A stretch of 64,000 bases of DNA. It comes from Ceratopteris richardii (taxonomy: Eukaryota > Streptophyta > Polypodiopsida > Polypodiales > Pteridaceae). The notes below the pieces were generated by a model. That model saw only the letters and a list, made by a program, of their open reading frames with translations. It did no database searches and was not told the origin of the DNA. The position numbers and the translations under genes were made by a program. The stretch's first letter is position 1; every line of letters begins with the position of its first letter. Shown here piece after piece: positions 24,648 to 37,554 of this stretch. The stretch lies in assembly GCA_020310875.1 (NCBI GenBank), contig CM035414.1, positions 194,740,365 through 194,804,364 on the forward strand, in the 5' to 3' direction.

Positions 24648-25465
24648 CTGTTCCTGAATCTTCAGCTGAGGAGCACATCTCCTCTATCGTAACAAATAAC
24701 TCAAGCTCTGTTTCTGCTCTGTTGGAAGACTCCTTGCCCTTGCCACCTTTTGAAGAGCCACTCTTGTCTTTTGCCTTCTTGATGCAACGGTCTTGGATTC
24801 TGTGTCCCTTTTTCTTGCAATGGAGACACTCTCCCTTGAACTTCTTTTTGTTGTTCTTCTTTTTGTCTCCATCTTTTGAAGAGTCTGTTTTGCCTCCTTT
24901 GGCCTTTGCTATGAATGTAGCATCTCCTTTGCTATGAATGTAGCATCTCCTTTGCTACCACCACTCCTTGCCTTGAGCCGTAGCTCCTCCTCCATGAGTA
25001 AGGTGGATAGACTTGAAGACAATGTTGAGCTAGCTCCTCACTTGACTTTTGAACACCTGCTCCCGCTATTTGATCTCGTAGATTCTTTATGAGACTCATA
25101 AACACCTCTGTAGTCTCCCCATCAGCAAATCATTCTGCTGCAAGCTGATTCTCCAAGTTCTGAATCTGTGTCTGTTTACAAGTTTCATATTGATTTCTCA
25201 GTCTGTTCCATGCTTCACATGCCTTCATAGTATGCTGAATGAGAGTTAGAACACTATCAAAAGTACTTAGAGCAAGAGCACAGAGTGCATTTCTATTTCT
25301 ATGTTTCCAAGCATGTAGAAGATCATCATAAGGAGGAATCATTCGACCCGGATTATTTGGATCAGGTCTTTCTTGGGGCTCATGATCAGTCCCAAGAATA
25401 GTCTCCAAAAGCTCATACGAATCAAGAATAGAAGTGATTTTGAACTTCCACAGGGTGTAGTTCAT
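24600..25465 (-). pseudogene. Copia-f gag, zinc knuckle and protease motif
   Basis: Gag starts near 25465 with MNYTLWKFKITSILDSYELL and continues with MKACEAWNRLRNQYETCKQT to a TAA at 25130. After frame changes, CLHCKKKGHRIQDRC near 24840-24795 is a zinc knuckle with one extra residue in the last spacing. The protease motif WVLDSGAS near 24630 is intact and is then shifted out of frame by an apparent one-base insertion before HMTSRNDL. Confidence 0.85.
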
Positions 25466-25682
25466 ACCATCAAGTTTACCTTCTATGAAGGCTAGTGGTC
25501 ATATCCACAATGTTGGGATGAGCGACATCATCACTGCTTCTGCTTGTGCACCACCTACTCTTGTTGATGGAACACCTTGGCCCCGAGTCATAGATCATGA
25601 CACACTACTTGACATTTTCTCTCATTGTTCAAACCTCTGTGACCTCTATGTTTCTACTTCTGCACCACTCACAGCCTCTTGA

Positions 25683-25694
25683 GCTTTGATACCA
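25683..25694 (-). other. Copia-f tRNA-iMet primer-binding site
   Basis: GCTTTGATACCA on the plus strand is TGGTATCAAAGC on the element strand and abuts the LTR with no spacer. Confidence 0.9.
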
Positions 25695-26273
25695 TGTAAG
25701 AAAATAAGAGCACAGCAGAATAGACCTATAGACAGAGTTGAGAGAAAAAACGAAGACAAAGATGGACGTAGACTGAGAGATGGAGAGCTCAAATTCTCAG
25801 ATTGTCAAGCATAATGTAGTTACAATGATGGTGCTATCCACCCGTGCGCTCCCACTGTGGAGCTTAGATGGCGATCTAGACAGACTCTAGATAAAGGGCT
25901 TACTAATGTGCAATGCTATCTAAAGCTCAACCTGGGCCATGCTTATATAGCTTTTACAAGGCGGTTCGGTATAGGTAAATGTAGTCGGGAGATACAAATA
26001 GTCGGTAAAATATAGGATCCGACAATATCTTCACGACCAGATAGGCCCCCCGGACCCCGCAGAGGGGTGGGAGTCCCCCTCTGCACTCCCCCAATTAAGG
26101 TTCTATGGGGAAACTGTGCGATGCCACATGACCTTTATTTTCACCTTAAATGGCAACCCAATGGCCTGGAAGTTTATGCCGTACCTAACTTAATGGCTAA
26201 GCTCACGAAGATCATCTACAACCATCAACGGTCACACATAGACCTCATCTAAGTTGGAACTTAGGGTTCCACA
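25695..26273 (-). repeat. 5' LTR of Copia-f
   Basis: The inner end is TGTAAGAAAAT at 25695. The outer end is placed at TTCCACA (26273), giving TGTGGAACCC on the element strand. A TATATAAG box lies near 25955-25948 on the minus strand and divides U3 from R/U5. U3 contains the GC-rich GGGGTCCGGGGGGCC block near 26065-26045, a block common in U3 of plant Copia LTRs. The outer boundary is inferred. Confidence 0.75.
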
Positions 26274-26389
26274 AATGTTCAGGATGTCATAATGGCTTCT
26301 CCTCATAAAGGGGGCCTTATAACTTAGGCACCATGGAAATATCTTGTCTCATATTGAGCATATCTAATAGTATCTACTACCACTTATTT

Positions 26390-26575
26390 GATACGTTACC
26401 ATCAAAGGCTTTGGTGGTATGAATCCATATAAAAGATGAAATGGAAGAAGTCATAGCTTGGATCATAAGTTGGACCCTAAACAAAAGAAGTGTGTGCTTG
26501 TAGGCCATGACCTTAATAAGAAAGCTTCTAAATTATATAATCCTAGCAATAAGAGCTTTATAGCTCTTACACTTA
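26390..26575 (+). pseudogene. Copia-g integrase-RT linker scrap
   Basis: The plus strand reads HKLDPKQKKCVLVGHDLNKK and then KLYNPSNKSF, the Copia linker pattern (KLDPKSxKCIFxGY...YNP). Only about 60 codons are recognisable and no neighbouring domain of the same element is seen. Confidence 0.6.
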
Positions 26576-26860
26576 TGTGTTCCTCGAGTAGCTTTGATAT
26601 GAACATTTTCCCTATACATGGGCACTTTTTACTCTAGTGTTGGCTAGAGGTTTTTTCCCCATTTTACCACATACATGATTCACTCATATGTGGTGGTACT
26701 TTGTACTTAGGGATATTATTCAGCTCTTACTTCAGTTCAATTCATCATCAATAGAGAGATCTATTCCGGCCATCCATCTTCTCCATGTGTCTTGCTACAT
26801 TTGTGCTCCTTGTGTGTGCTTCTTGTGTGTGTCTCTCCCACTTCTACACACACCCAATAG

Positions 26861-26873
26861 TGGTATCAAAGCA
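26861..26873 (+). other. Copia-h tRNA-iMet primer-binding site
   Basis: TGGTATCAAAGCA follows the presumed LTR end (CTTCTACACACA, about 26852) after an eight-base spacer. Confidence 0.85.
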
Positions 26874-27132
26874 AGTTGCACTCCTTCTCAAGTTTCGGTT
26901 TTTCATGTCGCGATGCACATGCACTTTTAATAGTGCAAATTGACTTCTGAGCATAGTATAGAGAATTTCAACAGTCAAGAAGCATTTCTAACAGTTGCAC
27001 TAACATTTTACCCCCATTTCAAAGCCATTCATGTAGTCAAAATCACCATCAGAGTGATGGTCTCTGATCTAAAATTTTAGCACTCATTTCACCTTTGTTG
27101 AGGTAAATATCTTGTCACATTCTTTTTTTGTA

Positions 27133-28318
27133 GTGAGATTGAAGGCAATAATGACTTGTTTGGCATGCTTCAAGCTGAAGATACGCTTGTTGGGACTAAC
27201 TGTCCAATGTGGTCTTACATGATGAAACATGTTCTTGTTGCAAAAAAACTTTGGAATATAGTGGCAGATTTGCATGGAAAATCTGTAGGTTCTTCTACTT
27301 CACAGTATATTGTCACAGATTGAGCTTCTTCTTCAAGTATAGTGGTTATTCCTTCCCCCCCTACAGAGTACCAAGCTAGATGGACGGAAAAGATGTTCAA
27401 GCTCATGCATTGATTGCACTTTCTATGAAGCGTCATATAGTTCCATGCAATCTACATGTTCTACATCAAGACAGGCATGGGACACTTGCTTCTTTGTATG
27501 TCGTGTTTAATGAAGCACATGTTGCATATTTGAGGAAGCAACTTGAGGATGTATGTATGTGTGCAAATGAGTCACAGGATGTGTATGTGACATGCATCAA
27601 AGACTTGAAAGAGCAATTAACAAACATAGATGAGATTATTTCGGAGGCATCACTCATTTCAACATTGTTGAAAAGATCATCAGAATCTTTTCAAAGCTTT
27701 GCTGCTACACCCTCTTTGGTTGCAAACAGGAATTCTAATATGTATGCACTTGATGAGGTTCTTTCTCTTCTTTTGCAAGAAGAGCAATCTAGATTGAATA
27801 GGAGTTGCTTGATTGAGGAAACACAAGCACTTGCTATCTCACAAAAGGGGAAAAGCAAGTATGGTTCAGCTTTAGGTTCATCAAAACCAAAGCCTCAACC
27901 TTCCTCTTCCACTCATTCCTCTAATGATGCTGATTTGCAAAAGAAGAAGAGATGCAAATATTGCCAAAAGGCTGGTCATACTATTGATGAGTGTAGAAAG
28001 CTTGCTAAGTGCAATGAAAAGAAGAAGGAATCCAGCATGTCTATTACTGAAAATTTAGCAAATGCAAAGAATGATGAAGCTAAGATTGCTCAAGTTTTTT
28101 GGGCATGTGTTGTTACATGTCATTATGATGAATCTTTGCATTCTAAATGTATGGTAATGAGTGAGGTGGATTTGGATTGCTTCTTTGATAGTGGTGCTTC
28201 AAAGCACATAACATCATGCAAAAGATTTTTTTTCATCTTTGAAAGATGCCCCCAAAGGAGGACATGTGGTGTGTGCAAACAATGCCTCTTATCCTGTCAT
28301 TGGAGTAGGAGAAATTGA
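27133..28318 (+). pseudogene. Copia-h gag and protease
   Basis: The N-terminal part (NDLFGMLQAEDTLVGTNCPM, then HVLVAKKLWNIVADL) is separated by a frame change from a long open stretch at 27380-28318 (HALIALSMKRHIVP, HVAYLRKQLEDVC, IDEIISEASLISTLLKR). The zinc knuckle CKYCQKAGHTIDEC lies near 27953-27994. The protease motif CFFDSGASKHITS near 28180-28220 keeps the catalytic DSG, unlike Copia-b and Copia-e. Frame is lost at about 28235. This is the longest intact gag-protease stretch in the window. Confidence 0.9.
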
Positions 28319-29410
28319 GCTTACAGCTGCAAATGGAGGTGTGATTCTCTTGAAAAATGCATTGTATATACCCTGTATCAAGAAGAACTTAATTTTAGTT
28401 CTGCTGACTTCCAAAGTTGGACTTCATGTACACTTTTTTATGATAAGTGTATGGTCCATGATTGCAGAAATGATAATATTATGATGATTTCCCGTACATT
28501 ATGTCATGGTTTTTATTGAATGGATACATACAAGAGAGCTCCCTTGAATGCCTTGGTTTCTCATACTTCTTCCGTGGCTAAAATGGAGCTTTAGCATGCT
28601 CGTTTTGGTCACTTGAACTTCAATAGTTTAATTTACTTGCAAAATAAGGAGATTTTTATTGGTTAGGCAACACTTGAGTCCATTGAAAAGCATGCATGTG
28701 AAGGTTGCATTCTTGGAAAAATGCATCGTGCTTCTTTTCCAAAAGATAGTCATACACACTCTAAAAGAAAATTGAAGCTTGTTCATACTGATATATGAGG
28801 TCCTGTCAAGACTCCATCTTTGAGGAGGCATGTATATTTTGTTACATTCATTGATGATGCTACTTTCCATACATGATTGTATCCTGTGAGAGCAAAGAAT
28901 GAGGTATTTTCTTGCTTCAAAGCATTTTTAGCTATGGCTAAACAATTTTCTTTACAAAAGCTTTTGATTCTATGCACAGATCCTCGTGGTGAACACACAT
29001 GACTTTAATGCTTTTCTTCATGAAATAGGTATTGCACACCAATGTATGGTGCCAAATACACCTCAACAAAATGGTGTGGCTGAGCATAAAAATAGCACTC
29101 TACTTGAAATGGCATGATGTATGGTTAAAGGAAAGCACCTTCCTAATAAGTTTTGGATGGAAGCGGTCATGTGTGCAAACTATATGTTGAATTGCTACCC
29201 TACAAAATCATTGAGATTCATCACTCCTTATGAGGCTTGGAGTGTACATAAGCCCATGGTTAGTCATATGCCTTTGTTTGGTTGTTTCTCATATGCTCTT
29301 GTGTCAGAATAAAAATGCCACAAACTTGATGTCAAGGCAAATAAATGTGTATTTGTTAGTTATAGTGCTGCAACTAAGGGATATCATTTTTATTATCGAT
29401 TGACTTGGTT
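28239..29410 (+). pseudogene. Copia-h protease end and integrase
   Basis: 28239-28484 continues protease (VCANNASYPVIGVGEIELTA, YIPCIKKNLI). GAG-pre-integrase HARFGHLNFNSLIYLQNKE lies near 28595 and CEGCILGKMHRASFPKDSH near 28695. The core reads VTFIDDATFHT and CTDPRGEHT. The Glu region and then KGKHLPNKFWMEAVMCANYM (29127 onward) follow in changed frames, ending with CVFVSYSAATKGYHFYYR. Several stops interrupt it. Confidence 0.82.
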
Positions 29411-29489
29411 AAAATTGCATAAATAAAGCCCTGCCCAAGTTATCTCAGTAGAAGCTTTGCGAATCTCTTAGATTGGATGCAACACTTGA

Positions 29490-30980
29490 TGATTTTGTTG
29501 TAGTTGCATCACACATTGAGGAAGCTAGGCTTTATTTCCAAAGGGGATGGATAATCAGACTATGCATCAGACTTAGACCCTATCATGCAACTCAAGAAGG
29601 AGTTGCAAGCCTTAAGAATGCAGCAAATTCACCATGAAGAGAAGTTCACACCATCACTAATACGCCACAACGATGGTGATGTAGCTCACCTTCGTCGTGA
29701 GTTAGAAGATTTGTAGACCACACAGGACATACGAAGGCAAGTTTAGTGTACAATATGTAGCAATAGTGGACATTCCAATGTTAATTGTCCTAACAACATA
29801 AGCTCTCAATTCTATTGCAAGGATGGTCATAAAGCAAGAGAGTGCTACTACCTCAAACGAGCACAACCATAAGGTAACCCTCAACTTCTTAATTCATGTC
29901 ATGCTAGTGCTTCAAATGCACCTAACAGAGAAGAGAACTGTCCAACTCGACCTAGATATAATAGGCCATTGATGTGTTATCTTTGTGGTGAGTATGGCCA
30001 TATGAAAAATAGGTGCTCCTTACCAGAGGGTGCACTTCCTTTTCAGCATTGTCCAGATGCTAAGGATCACTATACCAAGATTGCACAAGAAGCCACCGTG
30101 CTCCAATTCACATGATTGTAGTCTCCCCACAAGTAGAAGGTATTACCACTGAGTCTTATGCTATATTATCTTCTTCAACGCCCATGATGACTAGAGTTAG
30201 GCAAGTGGCACTGACCTGTAGACAAGAAGAACATGGACACAAAGATAGATATGATGAAAACAAGGTTGGATGGAAGGGCCAAGTAGACATTGAAGGAGCC
30301 TATGAGAGGGTGACGATTTCGTTAAAGGACAAACTAGTAAGTTCTCAGGAAGACACACAAGAGATGAACATTGAGCAAATCTTGAAAGGTTTTCATCATA
30401 AGGTTTTGTACCAACTCATAAAAATGGATTCAAACGTAAGAAGTAACTTTTTGAATATTATACACTCTGCATACTTAAGTCCACCTCCTAGCATAGACAA
30501 TTTCATGGTTGACTTTCCCCCTACATCCTTGGCTAACTATTAGAGCTTAAGGTCATCTATTTTTATAAAGGATGAATCCCTCACAAGTGTTACTATAGAT
30601 GGAGGATCTGGCATCAATTTGATGCCAGTTTTCACAATGAGGAAACTAAACGTAAAGCCCACCACAATAGCACCATTTATAGTCATACTAGAGATCAACA
30701 CCAGCTTGCACCACTAGGCATGGTTGGAAAGGTACTTATGATAGTGTAGGGTTGTCACTTTGTTCTAGAATTTGTTGTTATTTCCCTACAAGAGGACACC
30801 TACGCTTTACTCTTGGGAAGGCATTGGCTAAGGCAAGCAAAGTCTCTACATGATTGGGGAAAGAACAAGTTATGGATTTCAACATGAACGAACAATCAAT
30901 TACAAATACATTTGGAAGAAGGATCAAACATTGGCAAGGCTACTGGGTATACAGTTGACACTCACGTAATTCCTTCCTAA
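29490..30980 (+). pseudogene. Ty3/gypsy gag C-terminus and protease (Gypsy-b)
   Basis: A coiled-coil-like stretch (QLKKELQALRMQQIHHEEKF) is followed by zinc knuckles CTICSNSGHSNVNC (near 29755), a partial FYCKDGHKAREC (near 29812) and CYLCGEYGHMKNRC (near 29975). An open stretch at 30112-30543 leads into the protease block VTIDGGSGINLMP (near 30590) and, after a frame change, LLLGRHWLRQAKSLHDW (near 30805). Stops at 30541 and beyond make it non-functional. Three knuckles in a row are more than most gypsy gags have. Confidence 0.82.
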
Positions 30981-31499
30981 CCTCAAGAAGATTATACATT
31001 ATTAAATTGGATATTGAAAAGTGCATAGTGTTGCACATTGGAAATTAGTGAAATAGATGAAGAAGTTGCAATAGAAGCCCACAGAAACCACAGAGTCAAA
31101 AAATAAAAACTTGCACTTGAATAATAACAAAGTCAGGCCAAAAAATGTGGAAGCATTAGAAATGGCTAGTTTAGAGCCTGAGTGCAGAGAACACCTCCCA
31201 TTCTTTAGATATACCTCATGTGTGGACGTGGAACATATTGTAGAGCATAAGCTAGATTCTACCCCTGCATACAGTGCAAATGATTTTTCAAGTGAGTCGA
31301 ATCCTGAAACACTTTTTCAAAAAGTAATCATAGGAGAAGAATAGAATCCATAAATAGCTCATTTGGCTTCCCGGTTGTGGCATTATCCCCCTTTAGTAGA
31401 AAAGGTAACTTTTCTACTTTTTGCCTAAAAAAATGTCTTTGCATGGTCCTACAAAGATCTAACAGCGATACGAGGGGAGCTTGGACTACACTGAATACC

Positions 31500-32490
31500 C
31501 TTTGTTGATGGAGCCGCACCTGCAAAGAGTAGGCCTTATCAACTCAATCTGAAATAAGCAAAATAAGTAAAATTGGAAATAACAAAACTAGAGGAGGTAG
31601 GTATTGTTGTTGATGTAGAGCATTCAAGATGATTTTCTACCATGGCCATAGTACTAAGAGAAAATAGTTGCAAGATAAGAGTATCTGTTGATTTTTATGC
31701 TTTAAATAAGCTGACTCCTCAAGATGGCTTTCCTCAACCATTCATAGACCAGATGCTTGGAGAAGTAGCGGGACACACTTTGTATAGTTTTCTTGATGGA
31801 TTCAGTGGCTACAACTAGATAGTGATTCATCCTGAGAATAGAGACAAGGTAGCTTTTCTGAATCCATGGGGCACTTATGTCTATATGCACATGGTTTTTG
31901 GCTTGCAAAATGCACCAGCTTCATTTAATAGAACAATGCATCTCATATTAGGAAAGTGGTTAATCACCTTCATGGGCACTTTTATGGATTACTTTCCAGT
32001 GTTTTTAGTCATAGATAGAAGAGCAGTGGTTCAAGATTTCCATGATCACTTGCGAAATCTAAAAAGAATATTTTGAGCAATGTTTCAAAACAAGTTTGAA
32101 GTTAAATCCTACTAAATCTCACTTTTTGGTCACTAAAGGCACTGTTCTTGGTCACTAAAGGCACTCTTCTTGGTCACATAGTATCTGCCAAAGTGATACA
32201 CTTTTAATTGTTCCTAAGTGGTCATTAGAGTTCCATGTGCATATAGATGCTAGTCTTCATGTTGTTGGAGCGGTCTTAGCTTAGCCATCATCACACAAGG
32301 TAGACCAACCTATCATCTATGCTAGCAGACTGCTTACCACAACATAAAGAAAGTACAACACTACAGAAAGGGAAGGATTGGCTATCATATTTGCTCTTCA
32401 AAATTTTCGAGATTTCCTCGTAGATGTGCATTTTATTGTCATATTTGATCATTAGCCTTTGAAGTACTTGATTAATAAGCCTAGAGTACT
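31500..32490 (+). pseudogene. Ty3/gypsy reverse transcriptase and RNase H (Gypsy-b)
   Basis: RT blocks are FPQPFIDQMLGEVAGHTLYS, FLDGFSGYN, DKVAFLNPWGTYVYMHMVFG and LQNAPASFNRTMHLIL. The active-site block reads FMDYF, where FMDDF or FLDDF is expected, so the second Asp is lost. RNase H follows with FHVHIDASLHVVGAVLA, QPIIYASRLLTTT and KYNTTEREGLAIIFALQNFR. It stops at 32490, where copy A of the duplication begins. Single in-frame stops occur at 31816 and elsewhere. Confidence 0.87.
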
Positions 32491-33330
32491 AAGCATACCA
32501 CACTATGTACAAGGTTACTACAAGATATAACCCCTTTCAAATAGCCTATGGAATTGAAGCCATTGCTCCTATGGAAGTGGTTTTCCGAGTGTGAGAGTGC
32601 CCATCAAACATAAATTGTTGTGAGCTGACTTGCTATATACTCACATCGATGATTTATGGGCACTTGATGAGATGATATGGCAATTTTGCTGGGGAGTGCT
32701 TACTCTGAACTACATGCGAATAAGGTGCTTCGATGATAGTATCCAAAGTATTGAAGTGATAAACATCCCATTTAAGTAAACTATGCATTAGAGACCCCAC
32801 AACATAAAGATAATGAAGGTACGACCTCGAAAGGAACGAGTGTCGCAATGGGAAGCAATGCCGGTACAATATCTCCTCATTTCCGATTTGTAGGAAATGC
32901 GAAAGAAATCTCTCATGACTTCCTATGAAATTTTGTTGTTCAATAGAAACTCAACTTTTGATGAAATTCTAATGTCTGGTAAACGTCCCATCATCAATGG
33001 TATTTTGGATGTTGCCAAAGATCCAATCCAAACAAAAGGAGAAAACATATGCAGTGTGCATAGAACCAATCAAGCTCAAAAGTTGTGGTAGATATCACAA
33101 AAATCACAAAAGAGCTGACCTTGAAGCTACTTACTACAAGAGAAGGTGTGGAATCTTGCACAATTCTTGCTATTGTAGAGTAGTAGGAAATTGCCCCAAA
33201 TAGAATACTTAGAGCCTATTCAAACACTTAATGTGTAACATTTGCTAGACTTACCTTTTCTTACTTATCAAGCATCACTCATGAGCTTTGAATCCGACCA
33301 AAAAGTGGACAGCCGTGAATACTTTAGTCC
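32491..33330 (+). pseudogene. copy A: integrase C-terminal scrap and unassigned spacer
   Basis: 32491-32700 encodes the end of integrase (YNPFQIAYGIEAIAPMEVVF, then LLYTHIDDLWALDEM). It is cut directly after the Gypsy-b RNase H, so the integrase core is missing. From about 32700 to 33330 I recognise nothing; the same spacer is present in copy B at 45190-45740. Short minus-strand frames occur at equivalent places in both copies only because the DNA is duplicated. Confidence 0.7.
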
Positions 33331-34720
33331 CAAGGGAATCAAAGATTTATAGGGCGGTCAATAGAATCAACAACAGGGAGGATATAGAAGGAAATTTCCA
33401 ACCAGTGTCACTTACACAAAGTTTGGAGGATTTCCAGAAGATGATCCTGATGCACATGTTAGAACATTCAAAATTAACTATAGTGTAGTAGAAAATCCAA
33501 ATGAATCTGAGTATAAAGCCATCATTTTCCAATCCACCTTGGTTAATGAAGCCCCTCAATTGTTGATTGAGTTTGACCTTAACCATTTTTCACATTATGA
33601 TGATGCCAGGAATGCCTAATCCATTTCCAATGCCATTCTTACATAATATGCTTAATGAAGTTGTCAGATGAGAAACATACTCTCTTTTAGATGGGTATAG
33701 TGGCGACAATCAGGTTCGTATGGCTAAGGCAGACTAAGAAAGCTTTTATCACTGATTGGGGAGTATACACATGCACAATCATGTGGTTTGGGCATTGGAA
33801 TGCCTCAACATGTTTCAAGAGTTCATGCAGGAGATTAAAGGTCCCTACCTTACAAGTCTTATGTGAGTCTACTTGGACAATTTCACTATTTTTGGTGCCA
33901 CCAATGCACACTTGATGCTCTTTTTATTATGTTTCCTTAAGTATAGAAATTATGGATTGTGCCTAAACCCAAGTAAATGTATGTTTGATGTTTCCTAATT
34001 TAAACTAGTGGGCCATATCATTTGAAGTTGGAGAATTCATTGATCCTCATAAACTACAAGCTCTTACGAACCCCATCCCCAACATCACTCAAAGATGTTG
34101 TACAATTCCTCTAAAAAAACAAGTGGCATGGCCACCATTTACGGTGGTTGCCTCACTTAATAATTCCCCTTACTTCATTAACGACAATAGCCCCTCGTGA
34201 CTTCAAGTGGACTACAGAATGTTAGGAAAGTTTCTTGTTTTACTTAAACAAATGCTTATGAAGGTTCACATAGTGCAAGCTGTGAATGGGTACCTCCCAT
34301 TCCATGATTTTGTGGATGCCTCAAATATTGCTATAGGGAGTGACCTCATGCAACTTTAGGATAAGTGCCATCGACCGATCTATTGTGCTAGTCTGCATTC
34401 AACCCCTATTGAACAAAATTACTCTTTTATAGAGTGTGAATGCTTGAGACTTATTTATTGTGTGAAAAACCAAAAATTTGCCTTCCATGTGCATCACTCT
34501 GCATTAACATATTTGGCACACTAGCAAAACTTGGATGGCAAACTTGCAAGCTCGGTTCTTTTTCTACAAAACTTGAGTATGCCGTGGTGCATCAGCTGGG
34601 TTCTTCCCATGCGATTGTTTATTTTTTGTCCCCATTAGATTCCCGTGAAGCTCTAGTGAGCATAGATGATTCCTGCCCAACTACTTACATGATTGAACCT
34701 AGCTCTTTGCTGGTTCACTA
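33330..34720 (+). pseudogene. copy A: gypsy gag joined directly to RT-RNase H
   Basis: Gag retains the block FGGFPEDDPDAHVRTFKINY and LVNEAPQLLIEFDLNHFSHY (33420-33600). It then jumps to RT (YSLLDGYSG near 33687, AFITDWGVYTCTIMWFG near 33740), so protease and the N-terminal RT are missing. The active site reads VYLDNF instead of YLDD. RNase H blocks (NGYLPFHDFVDASNIAIGSD, PIEQNYSFIECECLRLIY) and the linker SSHAIVYFLSPLDSREALV follow in several frames. Copy B has the same join. Confidence 0.85.
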
Positions 34721-34879
34721 GAATCTTGCTAACTCCTATTATGATACCCTTATGACTTTTTTGACAACTAGTTGTCCACCGGATTCCATGTCTACAACAT
34801 CACATAGAAATAGGCTCTATATAGTAGGCAATTCTATAGTCAATTTTGGCCTTGGCTCACTCTGCACCTTCAATTGGTC

Positions 34880-35760
34880 CTTGCTTGGTGGAATTAACGC
34901 TCACAATGATGTTGCAAAGTGGTATGTGGTGGCCAACCATGCAACGCAATGTGCATGACTATGTCTGCTAGTGTGATGCCTGCCCACAAATGTGTCAACC
35001 CTTGTTGTGACATCACTTTTCTTTACAACTTGTTCTTCCTCTAGAATCATTTCAAAAATCGGGTTAGGATTTTATCGGCCCAATTACTCCCTTGACTATT
35101 CTCATGGTAATTCATTATATTATGACCTGCAGTGACTATGCTACATGGTGGATTGAGGCCTACGTAGTTCGTTCAGCCACTTCTACAATAGTTGCCAAGT
35201 GTTTGACTCGAGATCGTTTTCCACGATCTTGTTTTCCCCTTGAAATAGTGTCCGACAAAGGCACTCATTTTGCAAATGAATTAATTGAATCTTTGACATC
35301 TTCTTAAATTTAGTACTCCATATTATCCCCATGCTAATGGTCTTGTGAAAAGCGCCAATAAAACACGGTTGACTTTACTCAAAAAGTTATTCCCTAGCAC
35401 TTGATGAGCTGAGGTTGGAAAGCGTTTTTCTCATGCAAGAAGTACAATTGAGATAAACCGAGATGCATGAAACTTTATTAAGGACTCGAGTTTTTAAAAT
35501 TGGTCAAGTTGTACTGTTCAACAACTCTAAGTCTCATCATATTGTAAGAAAATTCAAAGTCCAATGGTTTGGTTTGTACCAGATTCTGTTGAAGATTGGT
35601 CTCACAACCTTGTGGTTGGAGAACTATGTCAAAGTACCGATTAAAAATCTAATCAATGGGTCAAAGCTTCATCCTTTTTTGTTGCCTTCCATGTACTCAA
35701 TCATTCTTCCATTGCCTATGTCTGCATGGTTTTCAAGATTGTTATGACGTATATATCTTC
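34880..35760 (+). pseudogene. copy A: gypsy integrase
   Basis: The zinc-binding part reads VWWPTMQRNVHDYVC and then CDACPQMC (34918-35000). The core includes DYATWWIEAYVVRSATSTIV and LEIVSDKGTHFANELIESL (35122-35300). The block expected to hold the catalytic Glu reads HANGLVKSANKT, so Glu is Lys; copy B shares this. About 200 bases near 35388 are deleted relative to B. The C-terminal VFKIGQVVLFNNSK and FGLYQILLKIG close the domain near 35640. Confidence 0.85.
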
Positions 35761-36347
35761 CTCGACTCCTATTCATTATTACAATCATCCCATTCTTTCA
35801 CCATGATGATGTGGCCGATCCCACTACAAAATACCTTATCTCAGCCATAACCATTGAATTGGCCTCCTTTGCCTACTAGATGGTGCATCTTAGCAGACAG
35901 GAGCTCTACACGACTCCAATTGAGGTGGATCAAAGATTCTTCCTGCCCATTGATGGTTCTACATCAGTGCCCTCTATCTCTTGAGTGGCCATGGAACAAC
36001 TATTCTCTCGGCATAGCCATATAGAGTACGCCATTAGCTGTAGACTCAAGTTGGAGTGCTCAATCCTCCACTTCCTTGTAATTTCCTTAATTCACAACAA
36101 CGCCAATATGGAATCTCCATGTAGTTCTATTCTATCATTGCCCCTACCAGAGGGACAAACCAACTGGTTGGTCATCTTGATTAATCGCATTCATAAGGAA
36201 TCATAACAGATTGTCCACCAATTATATAAAGGCAACCACCCAAAAACCCATCTTCCCTATATCCTTTGTGTTTTGTACATCGATGAGTTCCCTATTTCCC
36301 TATTACTACCACCATTATACTGATCCCCATTCCTTTTGGAGAAAGTG

Positions 36348-36367
36348 CATCCCCCCCCCCCCCCCCC
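36348..36367 (+). repeat. poly-C run
   Basis: A run of about 17-18 C lies inside the extra coding relic. Copy B has only five C at the same place (near 57285). Confidence 0.9.
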
Positions 36368-37554
36368 GCGAAGAAGATGAAGAAGATGAAAGCCTCAACA
36401 TAATCCTATGTCGATCTTGCCATTTCTAGGTCATTGCTTCCTTGAGCACTCAATCAAAATCAAATGGCTTACCCTCCTTTGCCTCCACCCTTTCCTCCAA
36501 CAGACAATGAAGTCTCTTCATCTTCTTAAGTCCAACCTCCCCCTATGCCTTCCTCCTTGCCGGAGGATACCCATATGTAGGATGCAACCCCTCCTTCCCT
36601 ACCACTCTCGTCAATCAAGGAACCTTAACCATCCACTTTTCCTTCTCCAAAAACCTACGAATAAGGTTGCAAAACTTTCTCCCAACCATGCTCTTGCTAA
36701 CCCATCTCCTCCCTTGTCAACCTCTTATTCACCACTAGGTACACCCCCAAGTGTCGGTTGGTCTTAGCCTTCCTGGCCCCCTTTGCCATGAAATTTCGCA
36801 CCTGTGGCTCTCAACAAGGGCCACAATTTACCAAAGATTCTGCCCCTACCCATGGCTAATGAACAATTTTGGCAATTCGGAGTCAATGGTAAATGTGGCT
36901 TGCATGATTTATGTAGACTCAGCACCTACCTACTACATATGCAAGGTTTCGCTACCCCTAACCTGGAAGATTATCAGTATATCATCGAGCATTTTAGACA
37001 ACACTACAACTAGCTACAACTCCTCAACTAGAAAATTCAAGCAAACCTCGAGCATCAGGCTCTCACCAACCAACAACTTGATGATGCTCTATACCAAGAA
37101 TTGAAGTAGACATAGAACTTCAAGGGATTTTTTGAAAAATCAAAACATGAGGCCGAGAAGTCCCAGAAGCAAGTCTCTAACCTACAAGATGCCAACTCCC
37201 ATCACCTATTGCACATCCAAGAATTGGAAAAGGAGATAATGGTGCAACCTATAGCCATTAATGAGATGATATTCGAGCTCCAAATAGAGGCTAATAATTA
37301 CGAGCTAGTGCAGCAAAGAAAAACAACATTGAAGGAGGCAAACTAGCATCTGTATGCTAAGAAAACTCATCAAGAAGAAGTATCTAGAAAAATAGGAATT
37401 ATATTTACAAGAAGAGTTTGCTATGTAGCTTACTGAAGTGTAGAGTCATTCAATTATGAATGAAGCCTCCACTTTTAGTCAACAACCTAGATGGTTCTAA
37501 AACTTTTGAAGATACTGAGCAAAAAAGGTTAGCACATTTTCTTTTCCAAAGCCT

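Larger units (their letters stand above)
23430..26273 (-). mobile_element. Copia-f, minus strand, 5' half retained
   Basis: In element order it holds a 579-base 5' LTR, adjoining primer-binding site, gag, zinc knuckle, protease, GAG-pre-integrase and integrase, ending in the integrase-RT linker at about 23430. RT, RNase H and 3' LTR are lost. The family differs from Copia-b/d/e in LTR, PBS flank and gag. It is comparatively young-looking, since one nonsense codon and a few frameshifts separate long open stretches. Confidence 0.9.
26600..29410 (+). mobile_element. Copia-h, plus strand, 5' half retained
   Basis: A 5' LTR tail ends near 26852 and is followed by a primer-binding site at 26861, leader, gag with zinc knuckle, protease and integrase, breaking off in the integrase-RT linker at about 29410. 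The left LTR boundary was not found. Gag is homologous to Copia-e gag, but the LTR and PBS flank are different. Confidence 0.85.
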